Shown: one piece after another, positions 17,511 to 26,249 of the stretch
How positions within the stretch are numbered: position 1 is the stretch's first letter
Layout of the letters: each line of letters begins with the position of its first letter
NCBI RefSeq assembly: GCF_009720775.1
Contig: NZ_WNKW01000001.1
Coordinates: 1,364,001 to 1,428,000 of the forward strand
DNA: 64,000 bases
Direction: 5' to 3'
Source: Pseudoduganella danionis
GTDB lineage: Bacteria > Pseudomonadota > Gammaproteobacteria > Burkholderiales > Burkholderiaceae_D
Translations under genes and position numbers: made by a program
Notes under the pieces: generated by a model
The model's input: only the letters and a program-made list of their open reading frames with translations
What the model was told of the DNA's origin: nothing
Databases searched by the model: none

Positions 17511-18887
17511 ATGGCCAAGGCGAAAACCCAGTACACCTGCAGCGAGTGCGGTGCCACAGCCAATAAATGGACGGGGCAGTGCAGCGCGTGCCAGCAGTGG
17601 AATACCATGGTGGAAACGCTGGTGGAAACGGGTGGCAACAACCGCTATTCCCAGCCCCAGCATCTGTCGCTGGCGCAGACGGCCCCCGTGCTGTCGCTGG
17701 CCGATATCGATGCCATCGATGTGCCCCGTTTCGGCACCGGCATCGAAGAATTCGACCGCGTGCTCGGAGGCGGGCTGGTGGCCGGCGGTGTGGTGCTGAT
17801 AGGCGGCGACCCCGGCATCGGCAAGTCCACGCTGCTGCTGCAGGCGCTGGCGAATGTGTCGCATCTGAAAAAAGTGCTCTATGTAAGTGGCGAGGAGTCG
17901 GGCGCTCAGATCGCGCTGCGGGCCAAGCGGCTGGCCATCGATGCACGCGAGCTCAAGCTGCAGGCGGAAATCCAGCTAGAAAAAATTCTCGCCACGCTGG
18001 CCGACCTGAAGCCGGAAGTGGCCGTGATCGACTCGATCCAGACCCTGTATTCGGATGCGCTGAGTTCGGCTCCGGGCTCGGTTGCGCAGGTGCGCGAATG
18101 CGCGGCACAGTTGACGCGCGTGGCCAAGCAGACCGGCATCACGATTATTCTGGTGGGCCATGTGACCAAGGAAGGGGCGCTGGCTGGCCCGCGCGTGCTC
18201 GAGCACATCGTCGATACCGTGCTGTATTTTGAAGGCGATAGCCATTCTAGCTTCCGGCTGGTGCGCGCTATCAAGAACCGTTTCGGCGCTGTCAATGAGC
18301 TGGGCGTGTTTGCCATGACGGAAAAAGGCCTGAAGGGCGTGTCCAACCCGTCGGCGCTGTTCCTGTCCCAGCACGACAATCAGGTGCCCGGCTCGTGTGT
18401 GATGGTGACGCAGGAAGGCACGCGTCCGCTGCTGGTGGAAATCCAGGCGCTCGTCGATGCCAGCCACCAGCCCAATGCGCGCCGCCTGTCCGTGGGGCTG
18501 GAACAGAACCGGCTGGCCATGCTGCTGGCCGTGCTGCACCGCCATGCGGGCATCGCTGCCTTCGATCAGGATGTGTTCATCAATGCCGTGGGCGGGGTAA
18601 AGATTACCGAACCGGCGGCCGATCTGGCCGTGCTGCTGGCGATTCATTCGTCGATGCGCAACAAGCCGCTGCCGCGCGGCTTCGTGGTGTTCGGCGAAGT
18701 GGGGCTGGCCGGTGAAATTCGTCCTGCGCCGCGCGGCCAGGAACGTTTGCGCGAAGCGGCCAAGCTGGGCTTTTCGATAGCGATGATTCCGAGTTCAAAT
18801 GCGCCCAAGCAGCCTATCGAGGGCATGAGCATACTGGCCGTCGACCGTATCGATGATGCCTTTACCAAACTGCGCGAAATCCAGTAA
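17511..18887 (+). CDS. radA: DNA repair protein RadA (Sms)
   Basis: A branch-migration ATPase/helicase helping RecA-dependent recombination. The 458-residue protein has the N-terminal C4 zinc finger (CSECGATANKWTGQCSAC), Walker A GGDPGIGKST, the RadA-specific KNRFG motif (AIKNRFGAVNELGVF) and a C-terminal Lon-like domain. The start ATG at 17511 directly follows alr; an upstream extension would lie within alr and is rejected. Confidence 0.97.
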   Translation: MAKAKTQYTCSECGATANKWTGQCSACQQWNTMVETLVETGGNNRYSQPQHLSLAQTAPVLSLADIDAIDVPRFGTGIEEFDRVLGGGLVAGGVVLIGGDPGIGKSTLLLQALANVSHLKKVLYVSGEESGAQIALRAKRLAIDARELKLQAEIQLEKILATLADLKPEVAVIDSIQTLYSDALSSAPGSVAQVRECAAQLTRVAKQTGITIILVGHVTKEGALAGPRVLEHIVDTVLYFEGDSHSSFRLVRAIKNRFGAVNELGVFAMTEKGLKGVSNPSALFLSQHDNQVPGSCVMVTQEGTRPLLVEIQALVDASHQPNARRLSVGLEQNRLAMLLAVLHRHAGIAAFDQDVFINAVGGVKITEPAADLAVLLAIHSSMRNKPLPRGFVVFGEVGLAGEIRPAPRGQERLREAAKLGFSIAMIPSSNAPKQPIEGMSILAVDRIDDAFTKLREIQ

Positions 18888-18944
18888 ACCTGTATTGTTA
18901 TGTTTGTCCGCTGATAGCGCGGAAATACTGGAGAATAGAGTGGT

Positions 18945-19310
18945 TTGCAGGTTAAAAGCCGGCAAAGTGTTAGTACAAAGGATAGGAAATTGTTAGCAGA
19001 TCAACGAGCTGTGCCACGTAAGATTTTAAGAGCAAAAGTTATGGTGGCGATGGATGGTATGCCACCTTATCAGGGTCGCACCATCGATATTTGTCCGCAG
19101 GGCTTGTCGCTGCATTTTGACCACAAGCTCAATCCCGGCCAGACGGGCCAGATGATGTACGAGATTTTCATTGATGGCAAAGCCCAGGTGCTGACCTGCC
19201 GTTGCAAGGTCAGCCACTGCATCTTCAGCGGCGACCAGTTCAAGATCGGCTTCCAGTTCGTCAATCCTGATGCGGCCGTTACGGCGGCCATCGCCAAATA
19301 TATGCGCTAG
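18945..19310 (+). CDS. PilZ-domain protein (c-di-GMP binding)
   Basis: A single PilZ domain of at most 121 residues, expected to bind cyclic di-GMP and act on motility or a surface process. It shows the RxxxR motif (QRAVPRK), about 45 bases into the longest frame, and the second motif as DICPQG, with Cys in place of the usual Ser of D/NxSxxG. No ATG fits: the longest frame begins at TTG 18945 (GGAG 11 bases upstream), and a second TTG at 18990 follows the better-spaced AAAGGATAGG. The shorter 106-residue form still contains the whole domain. A hairpin follows the stop and a FliD-like gene starts 104 bases later, so a motility role is plausible. Confidence 0.82.
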   Translation: MQVKSRQSVSTKDRKLLADQRAVPRKILRAKVMVAMDGMPPYQGRTIDICPQGLSLHFDHKLNPGQTGQMMYEIFIDGKAQVLTCRCKVSHCIFSGDQFKIGFQFVNPDAAVTAAIAKYMR

Positions 19311-19325
19311 GCAGGGCCAGTCGTA

Positions 19326-19361
19326 CGAGCAGAACACGATTTCCGATTCTGCTCGCGGCTT
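19326..19361 (+). terminator. Hairpin after the PilZ gene, possible terminator
   Basis: CGAGCAGAA and TTCTGCTCG form a perfect nine-base-pair stem with a 12-base loop at 19326-19355, followed by CGGCTTTAAAAATT. The T tract is short, so termination is probable but not certain. Confidence 0.5.
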
Positions 19362-19414
19362 TAAAAATTCCATCATGTTGCATACTATGTAAGTAATTGT
19401 GATCGGATCTCACC

Positions 19415-20788
19415 ATGGCCACCTCCACCATCAATACCGCCGCCACCAGTAGCGGTACTTCGCTGTCGACCGACGTCTACAACCGCGTCCAGAAGACCAT
19501 GTCTGCCCAAAACGGGGTGGCCACCAAGCTCAACACGGCGCTCAAGGCCGATCAGACCAAGCTTTCCGGCCTGGGCCAGCTGAAAAGCGCCTTGTCCGCT
19601 TTCCAGACGCTCGCGGCCAGCCTGAGCGGTAGCGGCCTGAGCACGAGTGCCAGTGTTTCCGCCAAGTCCGTGCTGACGGCCAGCAGCAGCGGTGCCGCCA
19701 AAGCGGGCACCTATGCGCTCGATATCAAGCAACTGGCACAGGGCCAGTTCCTCACCAGCGACGCATTTGCCGCTTCGGACAGCAAGCTCGGCAGCGGCGC
19801 GGTGACCACCGTCAAGATCGATTTCGGCACGGCCAGCGCCAAGGGTTTTACCATCAATGGCAGCGCCAGCAGCAAAGCCATCACCATCGATAGCAGTAAC
19901 AATACCCTGGACGGTATTGCCGCTGCGCTCAAGGCGGCCGGGGTGGATGCCAAGGTGGTCAAGGATGAAGACGGCAAATATGCGCTGGCCCTGACGGGCG
20001 CTAGCGGGGCCGCCAACAGCATGCGCATCAGTGTCTCGGGCGATGCGGCACTGAAAAGCCTGCTCAGCTTTGATCCCGATGGTACGCAAAAGCTCAAGCA
20101 GGGTGCGGCCGCCGGCGATGCCGTGCTGACCGTGGGCGACAAGCAGATCACCAGTGCCAGCAATACGCTGGACAAGGCCATTGCCGGCCTGACGCTGAAG
20201 TTGACGGGCACCGGCAAAACCGAGGTGACGGTGACGCAGGATGCCAGCCAGATCGGTAATAACCTGAAATCCTTTGTTTCCGCCTACAACGAGCTGAACA
20301 AAAAGCTGCAAGCCTTGCAGAAAGGTGATCTGAAAGGCGATACGGCACTCAATCAGGCCGTCAGCCAGTTCAATACGCTGCTCCGATCTGGTGGCGGCGT
20401 ATCGCAGTCGGCACTCGCGACAGCCGGGCTGGGACAGGATGCGAATGGCAATCTGGTGCTCGACGATAAAAAATTGCAGGCCGCCTTGAAAACCGATGCG
20501 GGCGCAGTCAGCAAACTGTTTACCAACGAAGGCCGCGGCCTGGCCGATCTGCTGGCGACGCAGGCCGGCAGCCTGACGGGCGACAGCAGTGTGCTGAAGC
20601 GGGAAACTACGCAGGTGAGCAAGGAAATTACCAGCATTAACGCCAAGCGGGCTAGCCTGAGCAAGGCGCTGACGGCACAGGCGACAGCACTGGCGGCGCT
20701 GTACTCGGCGCAGGCGCAGACGGGTTCGGGCTCGGCCATCAACGGCGCTGCTGGCAGTGCCGGCACCCTGTTCGACATGCTGGGCTGA
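19415..20788 (+). CDS. FliD-like flagellar filament cap protein, isolated
   Basis: A homologue of flagellar hook-associated protein 2 (FliD), which caps the growing filament and helps flagellin fold outside the cell. The 457-residue Ala/Ser/Gly-rich protein has the N-terminal FliD helix region (SLSTDVYNRVQKTM... LKSALSAFQTLAASL), a central FliD_C-type segment (VGDKQITSASNTLDKAIAGLTLKL, TQDASQIGNNLKSFVSAYNELN) and a C-terminal coiled region. No signal peptide is present, which fits type III flagellar export. It lies far from any other flagellar gene here, beside a PilZ protein. The C-terminus ends in a Gly/Ser/Ala stretch rather than a standard cap tail, so it may be a second cap or a paralogue. 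Confidence 0.85.
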   Translation: MATSTINTAATSSGTSLSTDVYNRVQKTMSAQNGVATKLNTALKADQTKLSGLGQLKSALSAFQTLAASLSGSGLSTSASVSAKSVLTASSSGAAKAGTYALDIKQLAQGQFLTSDAFAASDSKLGSGAVTTVKIDFGTASAKGFTINGSASSKAITIDSSNNTLDGIAAALKAAGVDAKVVKDEDGKYALALTGASGAANSMRISVSGDAALKSLLSFDPDGTQKLKQGAAAGDAVLTVGDKQITSASNTLDKAIAGLTLKLTGTGKTEVTVTQDASQIGNNLKSFVSAYNELNKKLQALQKGDLKGDTALNQAVSQFNTLLRSGGGVSQSALATAGLGQDANGNLVLDDKKLQAALKTDAGAVSKLFTNEGRGLADLLATQAGSLTGDSSVLKRETTQVSKEITSINAKRASLSKALTAQATALAALYSAQAQTGSGSAINGAAGSAGTLFDMLG

Positions 20789-20913
20789 GCCAGCGCAAGT
20801 ACCAGCGCCAGTTCTGGCCCCGTTTAGGCGTATTTTTCTACAGAACTCCTTGCATCCCTGCCAGCTATGCCCGATCATGCGGGCTAGTGATAGATTCCTA
20901 TTTCGGAGGTGTT

Positions 20914-22014
20914 ATGGCAGGGAAGTTCGTTGGCAGTCTGATGCTGGCAGCCGGTCTGATGGCTGGTGCAGCGCAGGCGCAAGAGGAAAAAGTCCTCAAT
21001 ATCTACAACTGGTCGGATTACATCGCCGACGATACCGTGAAAAACTTTGAAAAAGAGACCGGTATCAAAGTACGCTATGACCTGTTTGATAACAACGAGA
21101 TTCTGAATTCCAAGCTGACCGCAGGCAAGTCGGGCTACGACATCGTCGTGCCGACGGCGCAATGGGCCCGGCTGCAGATCGATGCCAAGCTGCTGCGCAA
21201 GCTGGACAAGAGCAAGCTGCCGAATCTGAAAAACATGGATCCGGCCATCCAGGCCAAGCTGGCCAGCATAGACCCGAACAATGAATACCTGATCGACTGG
21301 CTGTGGGGCTATACCACGGTCGGCATCAATGTGAACAAGGTCAAGGCCGCACTGGGCGGCATGCCCATGCCGGACAATGCCTGGGACCTGATCTTCAATC
21401 CGAAATATGCGGCCAAGCTGAAATCCTGCGGTGTGTCCTTCCTCGATTCGCCATCGGAAGTGCTGCCTGCGGCCCTGATCTATCTGGGCAAACCGGCGTA
21501 TTCGAAAAACGCGGCCGATTACACGGAAGCGGGCAAGCTGCTTCAATCGATCCGCCCTTACATCACCCTGTTCAGCTCTTCGGGTTATATCAACGACATG
21601 GCCAATGGCGCGGTCTGCGTGGCACTGGGCTGGTCGGGCGACATCAATATTGCGCGTCAGCGCGCGATCGACGCCAAAAACGGCAATGTGATCGAAGTGC
21701 TGGTACCCAAGACGTCGGCCGCACTTGTGTTCGACACCATGGCGATTCCAGCCGATGCGCCGCACCCTAACAATGCCCACCTGTGGATGAACTACATCAT
21801 GCGGCCCGAAGTGCATGCCAGCCTGACCAACAAGGTGTTCTATGCCAACCCGAATTCGGCCAGTGTGAAATTCGTGCGCAAGGATATTGCGAACAACCAC
21901 ACGGTGTTCCTGACCGATGCCGACAAGCAGCGCATGGCCGCTCCGGAAGCCGTACCGGCCGATATCCGCCGCAACATCACGCGCATCTACACCAAGTTCA
22001 AGACCGGCATGTAA
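20914..22014 (+). CDS. Periplasmic putrescine/polyamine-binding protein (PotF/SpuD-like)
   Basis: A substrate-binding protein of an ABC polyamine importer. The 366-residue protein has a signal peptide (ending AQAQ near residue 23), then LNIYNWSDYIADDTVKNFEKE, the typical start of PotF/SpuD. Later come WLWGYTTVGIN and a C-terminal TRIYTKFKTG. The start ATG at 20914 has an ideal GGAGGT at 20905; an upstream extension is rejected. No permease or ATPase gene is adjacent, so the importer must be encoded elsewhere. Confidence 0.93.
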   Translation: MAGKFVGSLMLAAGLMAGAAQAQEEKVLNIYNWSDYIADDTVKNFEKETGIKVRYDLFDNNEILNSKLTAGKSGYDIVVPTAQWARLQIDAKLLRKLDKSKLPNLKNMDPAIQAKLASIDPNNEYLIDWLWGYTTVGINVNKVKAALGGMPMPDNAWDLIFNPKYAAKLKSCGVSFLDSPSEVLPAALIYLGKPAYSKNAADYTEAGKLLQSIRPYITLFSSSGYINDMANGAVCVALGWSGDINIARQRAIDAKNGNVIEVLVPKTSAALVFDTMAIPADAPHPNNAHLWMNYIMRPEVHASLTNKVFYANPNSASVKFVRKDIANNHTVFLTDADKQRMAAPEAVPADIRRNITRIYTKFKTGM

Positions 22015-22046
22015 GCAGTCCGGCGGGGCCGCGCCTTGCGGCTCCG

Positions 22047-22088
22047 AAAAAAAACTAAGGCGCCGGCAGCGGTTTGCTGCGGGCGCCT
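22047..22088 (-). terminator. Strong terminator of the ppk-sixA-small-ORF transcript
   Basis: On the minus strand, AGGCGCCC and GCAGC arms form a 13-base-pair stem with one mismatch around a five-base loop, followed by TTAGTTTTTTTTC. It lies 23 bases after the stop of the 38-residue gene, so that gene is the last one of a minus-strand transcript. Confidence 0.85.
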
Positions 22089-22110
22089 GTCAGGCTCTAG
22101 GCCATACTGG

Positions 22111-22227
22111 CTATTCGTGATAGCGGTCCATCAGTTTGTGTTTGCTGCCGCGCATTTCGACAATAATTTCATACACGACTAGGGCGATCATTCCGCCGAA
22201 GATCCCCATGGTGAGCAAGGTAAACAT
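22111..22227 (-). CDS. 38-residue single-pass membrane protein
   Basis: A short open frame read directly from the sequence: ATG at 22227, TAG at 22111. It starts MFTLLTMGIFGGMIALVV and ends in a charged tail (MRGSKHKLMDRYHE). Residues about 3-23 form one hydrophobic segment with small-residue GxxxGG-like packing; the rest is cytoplasmic if the positive tail stays inside. The Shine-Dalgarno is extremely strong (GGAGGGAGG, seven bases before ATG), and a textbook terminator follows. It lies 97 bases after sixA on the same strand, so it could belong to the ppk-sixA transcript. A separate promoter is also conceivable (TTGTAA, 16 bases, TAGAGT on the minus strand upstream). I do not recognise the family. 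Confidence 0.72.
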   Translation of the reverse strand: MFTLLTMGIFGGMIALVVYEIIVEMRGSKHKLMDRYHE

Positions 22228-22324
22228 GCGATCCTCCCTCCGGTTGATACGCTTTCACTCTAGCAGCCAATTGCCGTTTTACAAGGCTCGTTCCACGGGA
22301 TTTTTGCGCTAGCTCAGCTTGTCT

Positions 22325-22792
22325 CTATTTCATCACCAGATCGGCTGCCATCACGGCTTTCAGGTAGAGGCTGGCCGGATCGCCGGCATCGCGCTGGCAG
22401 AACCACCACGCGCTGGCCTTGCGCATTTCCCAGTCCATATCATCGCCCGTCATCAGCAAGGCGGCCACCTGTCCCAGCGTGGGTTGGTGGCCCACCACCA
22501 GCACGGAATCCTTGTTGCCGGGCCAGTTGGCCGCTTTTAGTATGTCGACCGGGTCGGCTCCGGGCGCCAGATCGTTGTGGATGCGGTATTTGCGGCCCAG
22601 TGCTTCGGCCGTCTGCAGCGTGCGGATGGCCGGGCTGACCAGCACCTTGCAGCTATCGGGTAGCTGCGAGCCCAGCCACTGGCCCATGCGGCGCGCCTGC
22701 TTCTGGCCCTTGCCGGTCAGCGCACGTTCCAGATCGGACGTGCCCGGCTGAGGGTCTTCGGCTTCAGCATGGCGCCACAGGATCAGATCCAT
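22325..22792 (-). CDS. sixA: Phosphohistidine phosphatase SixA
   Basis: A histidine phosphatase superfamily enzyme that removes phosphate from phosphohistidine, classically of the ArcB HPt domain and of PTS components. The 155-residue protein has the LRH-type active-site motif (LILWRHAEAED, residues 3-13), SPAIRTLQTAEAL and the second histidine in VVGHQPTLG. It starts one base after the ppk stop and is therefore co-transcribed with polyphosphate kinase, a conserved pairing. Confidence 0.92.
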   Translation of the reverse strand: MDLILWRHAEAEDPQPGTSDLERALTGKGQKQARRMGQWLGSQLPDSCKVLVSPAIRTLQTAEALGRKYRIHNDLAPGADPVDILKAANWPGNKDSVLVVGHQPTLGQVAALLMTGDDMDWEMRKASAWWFCQRDAGDPASLYLKAVMAADLVMK

Positions 22793-22793
22793 T

Positions 22794-24890
22794 TCACTCC
22801 TCCAGTTGCGGGCTAGGCGTGCCCAGCGTTTCCATCAGGTGCTGCTGGGCGCTCAGGGCCGCCTGCTTGGCGCGTGGTTTGCGCCGCTGATACTGGCCGC
22901 TAGGTTCCAGTTCCCACGCGTTGGTGTTGTCCTTGAGGTAAGGATTCAGCCCTTCCGCCAATACCCGACGTTTCAGTTGCTTATCCAGTACGGGGAAAGC
23001 CACTTCGATACGGCGGAACAGATTACGGCTCATCCAGTCGGCACTGGCCAGCAGGATGTCGTGCGCCAGATCGTTGCGGAAGTAATAGATCCGGCTATGT
23101 TCGAGGAAGCGGCCTATGATGGAGCGCACGCGGATGTTTTCCGACAGGCCCGGTACGCCGGGTTTGAGGGTACAGGCGCCGCGTACGATCAGATCGATCT
23201 TCACGCCATCTTTGGAAGCCGCATACAGCGCGCGGATCACCGATTCGTCGACCAGTGCATTGATTTTAACAATAATCCGTGCCGGCCGTCCCGCGCGCGC
23301 GATACGTGCTTCGTTGCGGATGGCCTTGATGATTTCGTTCTGCAGCGCGAACGGCGCCAGCCACAGGTGCGACAGGCGGTGCGGCTTGGTCAGGCTGGTC
23401 AGGTGGATGAAGACTTCATTGACTTCGCGCGCAATGCCATCGTGGCAGGTCAGCAGGCCGAAGTCGGTATAGAACTTGGTGGTGCTGGCGTGGTAATTGC
23501 CCGTGCCGAGGTGGGCGTAGTAGCGCAGCTTGTGGCCTTCGCGCCGTATCACCAGCGCCACTTTGGCATGGGTTTTCAGACCCACCACGCCATACACCAC
23601 CTGCGCCCCGGCCTGTTCCAGCTTGTCGGCCCAGTTGATATTGGCTTCTTCATCGAAACGGGCTTTGAGTTCGACGATGACGGTGACTTCCTTGCCTTGC
23701 TGCGCCGCGAGTATCAGCGATTCCATCAGGTCCGAATTCATGCCGGTACGGTAGATGGTCTGCTTGATGGCTACCACATGGGGATCGGTGGCGGCACTGC
23801 GGATGAAGTCTATGACGGTCTGGAAAGTCTGGTAGGGGTGGTGCAGCAGAATATCGTGCTGGCGCAGTTCGGCAAAAATATCGAGGTTGGCATTTTTGCG
23901 CGCATTGCCGGGGATGAAGGGCGGGAAGCGCAGCGCCGGTTTGTTGACGTGATCGGTGATTTCCGTCAACCGCACCAGATTCACGGGGCCGTTCACAGCG
24001 TACAGGCGGCTCTGGTCGAGGCCGAACTGGTTGAGCAGGAACTGCGACAGTTCGGGCGGGCAGTTCATGGCTACTTCCAGCCGCACGGACTTGCCGAACT
24101 GGCGGCCTTGCAGCTCGCCTTTGAGGGCCTGACGCAGATTCTTCACTTCATCCTCGTCCACCCACAGATCGCTGTCACGCGTGACGCGGAACTGCGAATA
24201 GGCCAGCACTTCGCGGCCGGCAAACAGGTCGGAGATGTGGGCGTGGATCACCGAGGACAGCAGGCAGAACGATACGCCGCCATTGTCCGACAGATGATCG
24301 GGCAGGCGGATAATCCGTGGCAGTACGCGCGGTGCTTTCACAATGGCAATCGCCGTGCCGCGCCCGAAAGCATCTTTGCCGGACAGCGAAACGATGAAGT
24401 TGAGGCTCTTGTTAACCACCTGCGGGAACGGGTGGGCCGGATCGAGGCCGATAGGCGTGAGCAGGGGGCGCACTTCCTGATCGAAATATTCCTTGACCCA
24501 GGCACGCTGGGCTTCGTTGCGCTCGTTGTGGCGCACCAGATGCACACCGGCTTCGGCTAACTGAGGCAACACTTCCTGGTTGAGGATTTCATACTGGTGG
24601 GCCACCAGTGCATGGCATTCGTCGCTGATGCGGTTGAGTGTGGCGACCAGGGCAGGGTGGTTGGACAGCGTGCCATCGATGGTGCCGGCTGCCAGCAGGC
24701 TGGCGACGCGCACTTCGAAGAATTCATCGAGATTGCTACTGGCGATGCACAGGTAGCGTAGTCGTTCCAGCAGCGGAATCGAACGGTCCTCGGCCTGAGC
24801 TAGCACACGCCGGTTGAACATCAGTTGCGAAATCTCCCGGTCGAGGAAGGCGGAGGTCTTGCTTATGTCAGCGGACAGGTCTGGCTTCAT
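22794..24890 (-). CDS. ppk: Polyphosphate kinase 1
   Basis: Makes inorganic polyphosphate from the ATP gamma-phosphate, reversibly. The 698-residue protein fits PPK1 length and opens with FLDREISQLMFNRRVLAQA and SSNLDEFFEVR. It carries the C-terminal phospholipase-D-like halves, with catalytic His in YYAHLGTGNYH and HSRIYYFRND. The frame opens at TTG 24911, but the ATG at 24890 (MKPDLSADIS) with AAGGTG upstream is preferred. A PhoB box and a well-placed -10 lie upstream on the minus strand, and sixA follows with one base between. Confidence 0.97.
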   Translation of the reverse strand: MKPDLSADISKTSAFLDREISQLMFNRRVLAQAEDRSIPLLERLRYLCIASSNLDEFFEVRVASLLAAGTIDGTLSNHPALVATLNRISDECHALVAHQYEILNQEVLPQLAEAGVHLVRHNERNEAQRAWVKEYFDQEVRPLLTPIGLDPAHPFPQVVNKSLNFIVSLSGKDAFGRGTAIAIVKAPRVLPRIIRLPDHLSDNGGVSFCLLSSVIHAHISDLFAGREVLAYSQFRVTRDSDLWVDEDEVKNLRQALKGELQGRQFGKSVRLEVAMNCPPELSQFLLNQFGLDQSRLYAVNGPVNLVRLTEITDHVNKPALRFPPFIPGNARKNANLDIFAELRQHDILLHHPYQTFQTVIDFIRSAATDPHVVAIKQTIYRTGMNSDLMESLILAAQQGKEVTVIVELKARFDEEANINWADKLEQAGAQVVYGVVGLKTHAKVALVIRREGHKLRYYAHLGTGNYHASTTKFYTDFGLLTCHDGIAREVNEVFIHLTSLTKPHRLSHLWLAPFALQNEIIKAIRNEARIARAGRPARIIVKINALVDESVIRALYAASKDGVKIDLIVRGACTLKPGVPGLSENIRVRSIIGRFLEHSRIYYFRNDLAHDILLASADWMSRNLFRRIEVAFPVLDKQLKRRVLAEGLNPYLKDNTNAWELEPSGQYQRRKPRAKQAALSAQQHLMETLGTPSPQLEE

Positions 24891-24963
24891 GTCTTTTTGT
24901 TCACCTTGCAATTATTGCATTCTACGCCAGGTAGCGTAATTGTTGTGAGTGTAAGCATCAAAT

Positions 24964-24981
24964 ATGACAAGTTCGTGACAT
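24964..24981 (-). promoter_or_regulatory. PhoB box upstream of ppk
   Basis: On the minus strand, ATGTCAC-GAAC-TTGTCAT forms two seven-base repeats with a four-base spacer, close to the PhoB consensus CTGTCAT-N4-CTGTCAY. Ten bases after it comes TACACT as a candidate -10, the normal Pho promoter geometry. It points towards ppk. Confidence 0.72.
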
Positions 24982-24984
24982 AAG

Positions 24985-25004
24985 CTGTCATAAAAGCCTG
25001 TCAC
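24985..25004 (+). promoter_or_regulatory. Additional Pho half-sites in the ppk/pstS divergent region
   Basis: CTGTCAT (24985-24991) and CTGTCAC (24998-25004) are perfect half-sites, but with a six-base rather than four-base spacer. Another inverted half-site (ATGACAG) occurs near 25017-25023. They suggest a cluster of PhoB contacts across the 299-base intergenic region. No gene is seen in this interval. Confidence 0.5.
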
Positions 25005-25118
25005 AAACCATGAAATATGACAGCCCTCGACGTCATATTAGTCCCGTTGCGGCGAACTTTTCATAGTGCGTTCCGTCTATTCCAGTAATGCTGGAGGAAA
25101 TTTCAAGTTTTTTTGTTC

Positions 25119-25152
25119 ATGTCATAAAGCTGTCACATACGCTGGTTAGACT
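25119..25152 (+). promoter_or_regulatory. PhoB box and -10 of the pst operon
   Basis: ATGTCAT-AAAG-CTGTCAC (25119-25136) matches the Pho box layout of two seven-base repeats with a four-base spacer. TAGACT at 25147-25152 lies ten bases further, as in PhoB-activated promoters lacking a -35. The expected start of pstS mRNA is near 25160. Confidence 0.82.
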
Positions 25153-25189
25153 GCGCAGCATCCTAACCCGTCATAACAAAGGACTTGAT

Positions 25190-26236
25190 ATGCGACTGAA
25201 ACACTTGTTTTCCTCTCTGGTAGTTGGCGCGGCTGCTGTAATGGCATTCTCGTCCGCTGCTCACGCCGCCGATATGACCGGCGCCGGCGCAACCTTCCCA
25301 TACCCTATCTATGCCAAATGGGCGGAAGCGTACAAAGCCAGCACCGGTAACGGTCTGAACTACCAATCGGTCGGCTCGGGCGCCGGCATCAAGCAAATCA
25401 AAGCCAAAACCGTGGACTTCGGCGCTTCCGATATGCCACTGAAAGCAGAAGAACTGGACGCCGAAGGCCTGATGCAGTTCCCGGCCATCATGGGCGGCGT
25501 GGTCACCGTGGTGAATCTGGATGGCGTGACCCCAGGCCAGCTGAAGCTGACCGGCCCTGTCGTGGCTGATATCTACCTGGGCAAGATCACCAACTGGAAT
25601 GCACCAGAAATCGCGGCCCTGAACCCGGGTGTGAAAATCCCTGCCGGCGAAATCACCGTGGTACACCGTGCTGACGGTTCCGGTACTTCCTTCCTGTTCA
25701 CCGACTACCTGTCGAAAACCAGCCCAGCCTTCAAAACCCAGATCGGTGCCGGCACCGCAGTCAAGTGGGTAGTAGGCGTAGGCGGTAAAGGTAACGAAGG
25801 CGTTGCTGCCAACGTACAGCGTATCAAAGGTTCGATCGGCTACGTCGAGTGGGCTTACGCCAAGAAAAACAAGATGGCGCACACCCAGCTGAAAAACAAG
25901 GATGGCAACTACCTGCAGCCTGACGACGACTTCTTCAAAGCTGCTGCTGCCAATGCAGAATGGACCAAGACCCCAGGCTTCGGCGTGGTGCTGACCGACC
26001 AGGCTGGCAAGAACTCGTGGCCTATCACCGGCGTGTCCTTCATCCTGATGCACAAAGCTCAGGCCGATGCGACCAAAGGCAAGGAAGTCATCAAGTTCTT
26101 CGACTGGGCCTTCAAGAACGGCGGCGCTGCTGCAGTGGAACTGGACTACGTGCCTCTGCCACCAGCAGTCGTGAAACAGGTACAGGATGCCTGGAAAGCT
26201 AACCTGAAAGACGCTTCGGGCAAAGCCATCTACTAA
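25190..26236 (+). CDS. pstS: Phosphate ABC transporter substrate-binding protein PstS
   Basis: Periplasmic high-affinity phosphate receptor of the PstSCAB importer. The 348-residue protein has a signal peptide (MRLKHLFSSLVVGAA, cleavage after AHA). The mature start is ADMTGAGATFPYPIYAKWAEAY, followed by the phosphate-binding SGAGIKQI and RADGSGTSFLFTDYL loops. The ATG at 25190 has AAAGGAC; an upstream in-frame extension runs through the Pho box and is rejected. It is first in the pst-pho operon. Confidence 0.98.
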   Translation: MRLKHLFSSLVVGAAAVMAFSSAAHAADMTGAGATFPYPIYAKWAEAYKASTGNGLNYQSVGSGAGIKQIKAKTVDFGASDMPLKAEELDAEGLMQFPAIMGGVVTVVNLDGVTPGQLKLTGPVVADIYLGKITNWNAPEIAALNPGVKIPAGEITVVHRADGSGTSFLFTDYLSKTSPAFKTQIGAGTAVKWVVGVGGKGNEGVAANVQRIKGSIGYVEWAYAKKNKMAHTQLKNKDGNYLQPDDDFFKAAAANAEWTKTPGFGVVLTDQAGKNSWPITGVSFILMHKAQADATKGKEVIKFFDWAFKNGGAAAVELDYVPLPPAVVKQVQDAWKANLKDASGKAIY

Positions 26237-26249
26237 TCCTCAGTCCCTT

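Noticed and set aside
22806..24560. 584-codon open frame antisense to ppk
   Set aside because: Shadow of the well-conserved ppk frame; no independent start signals.
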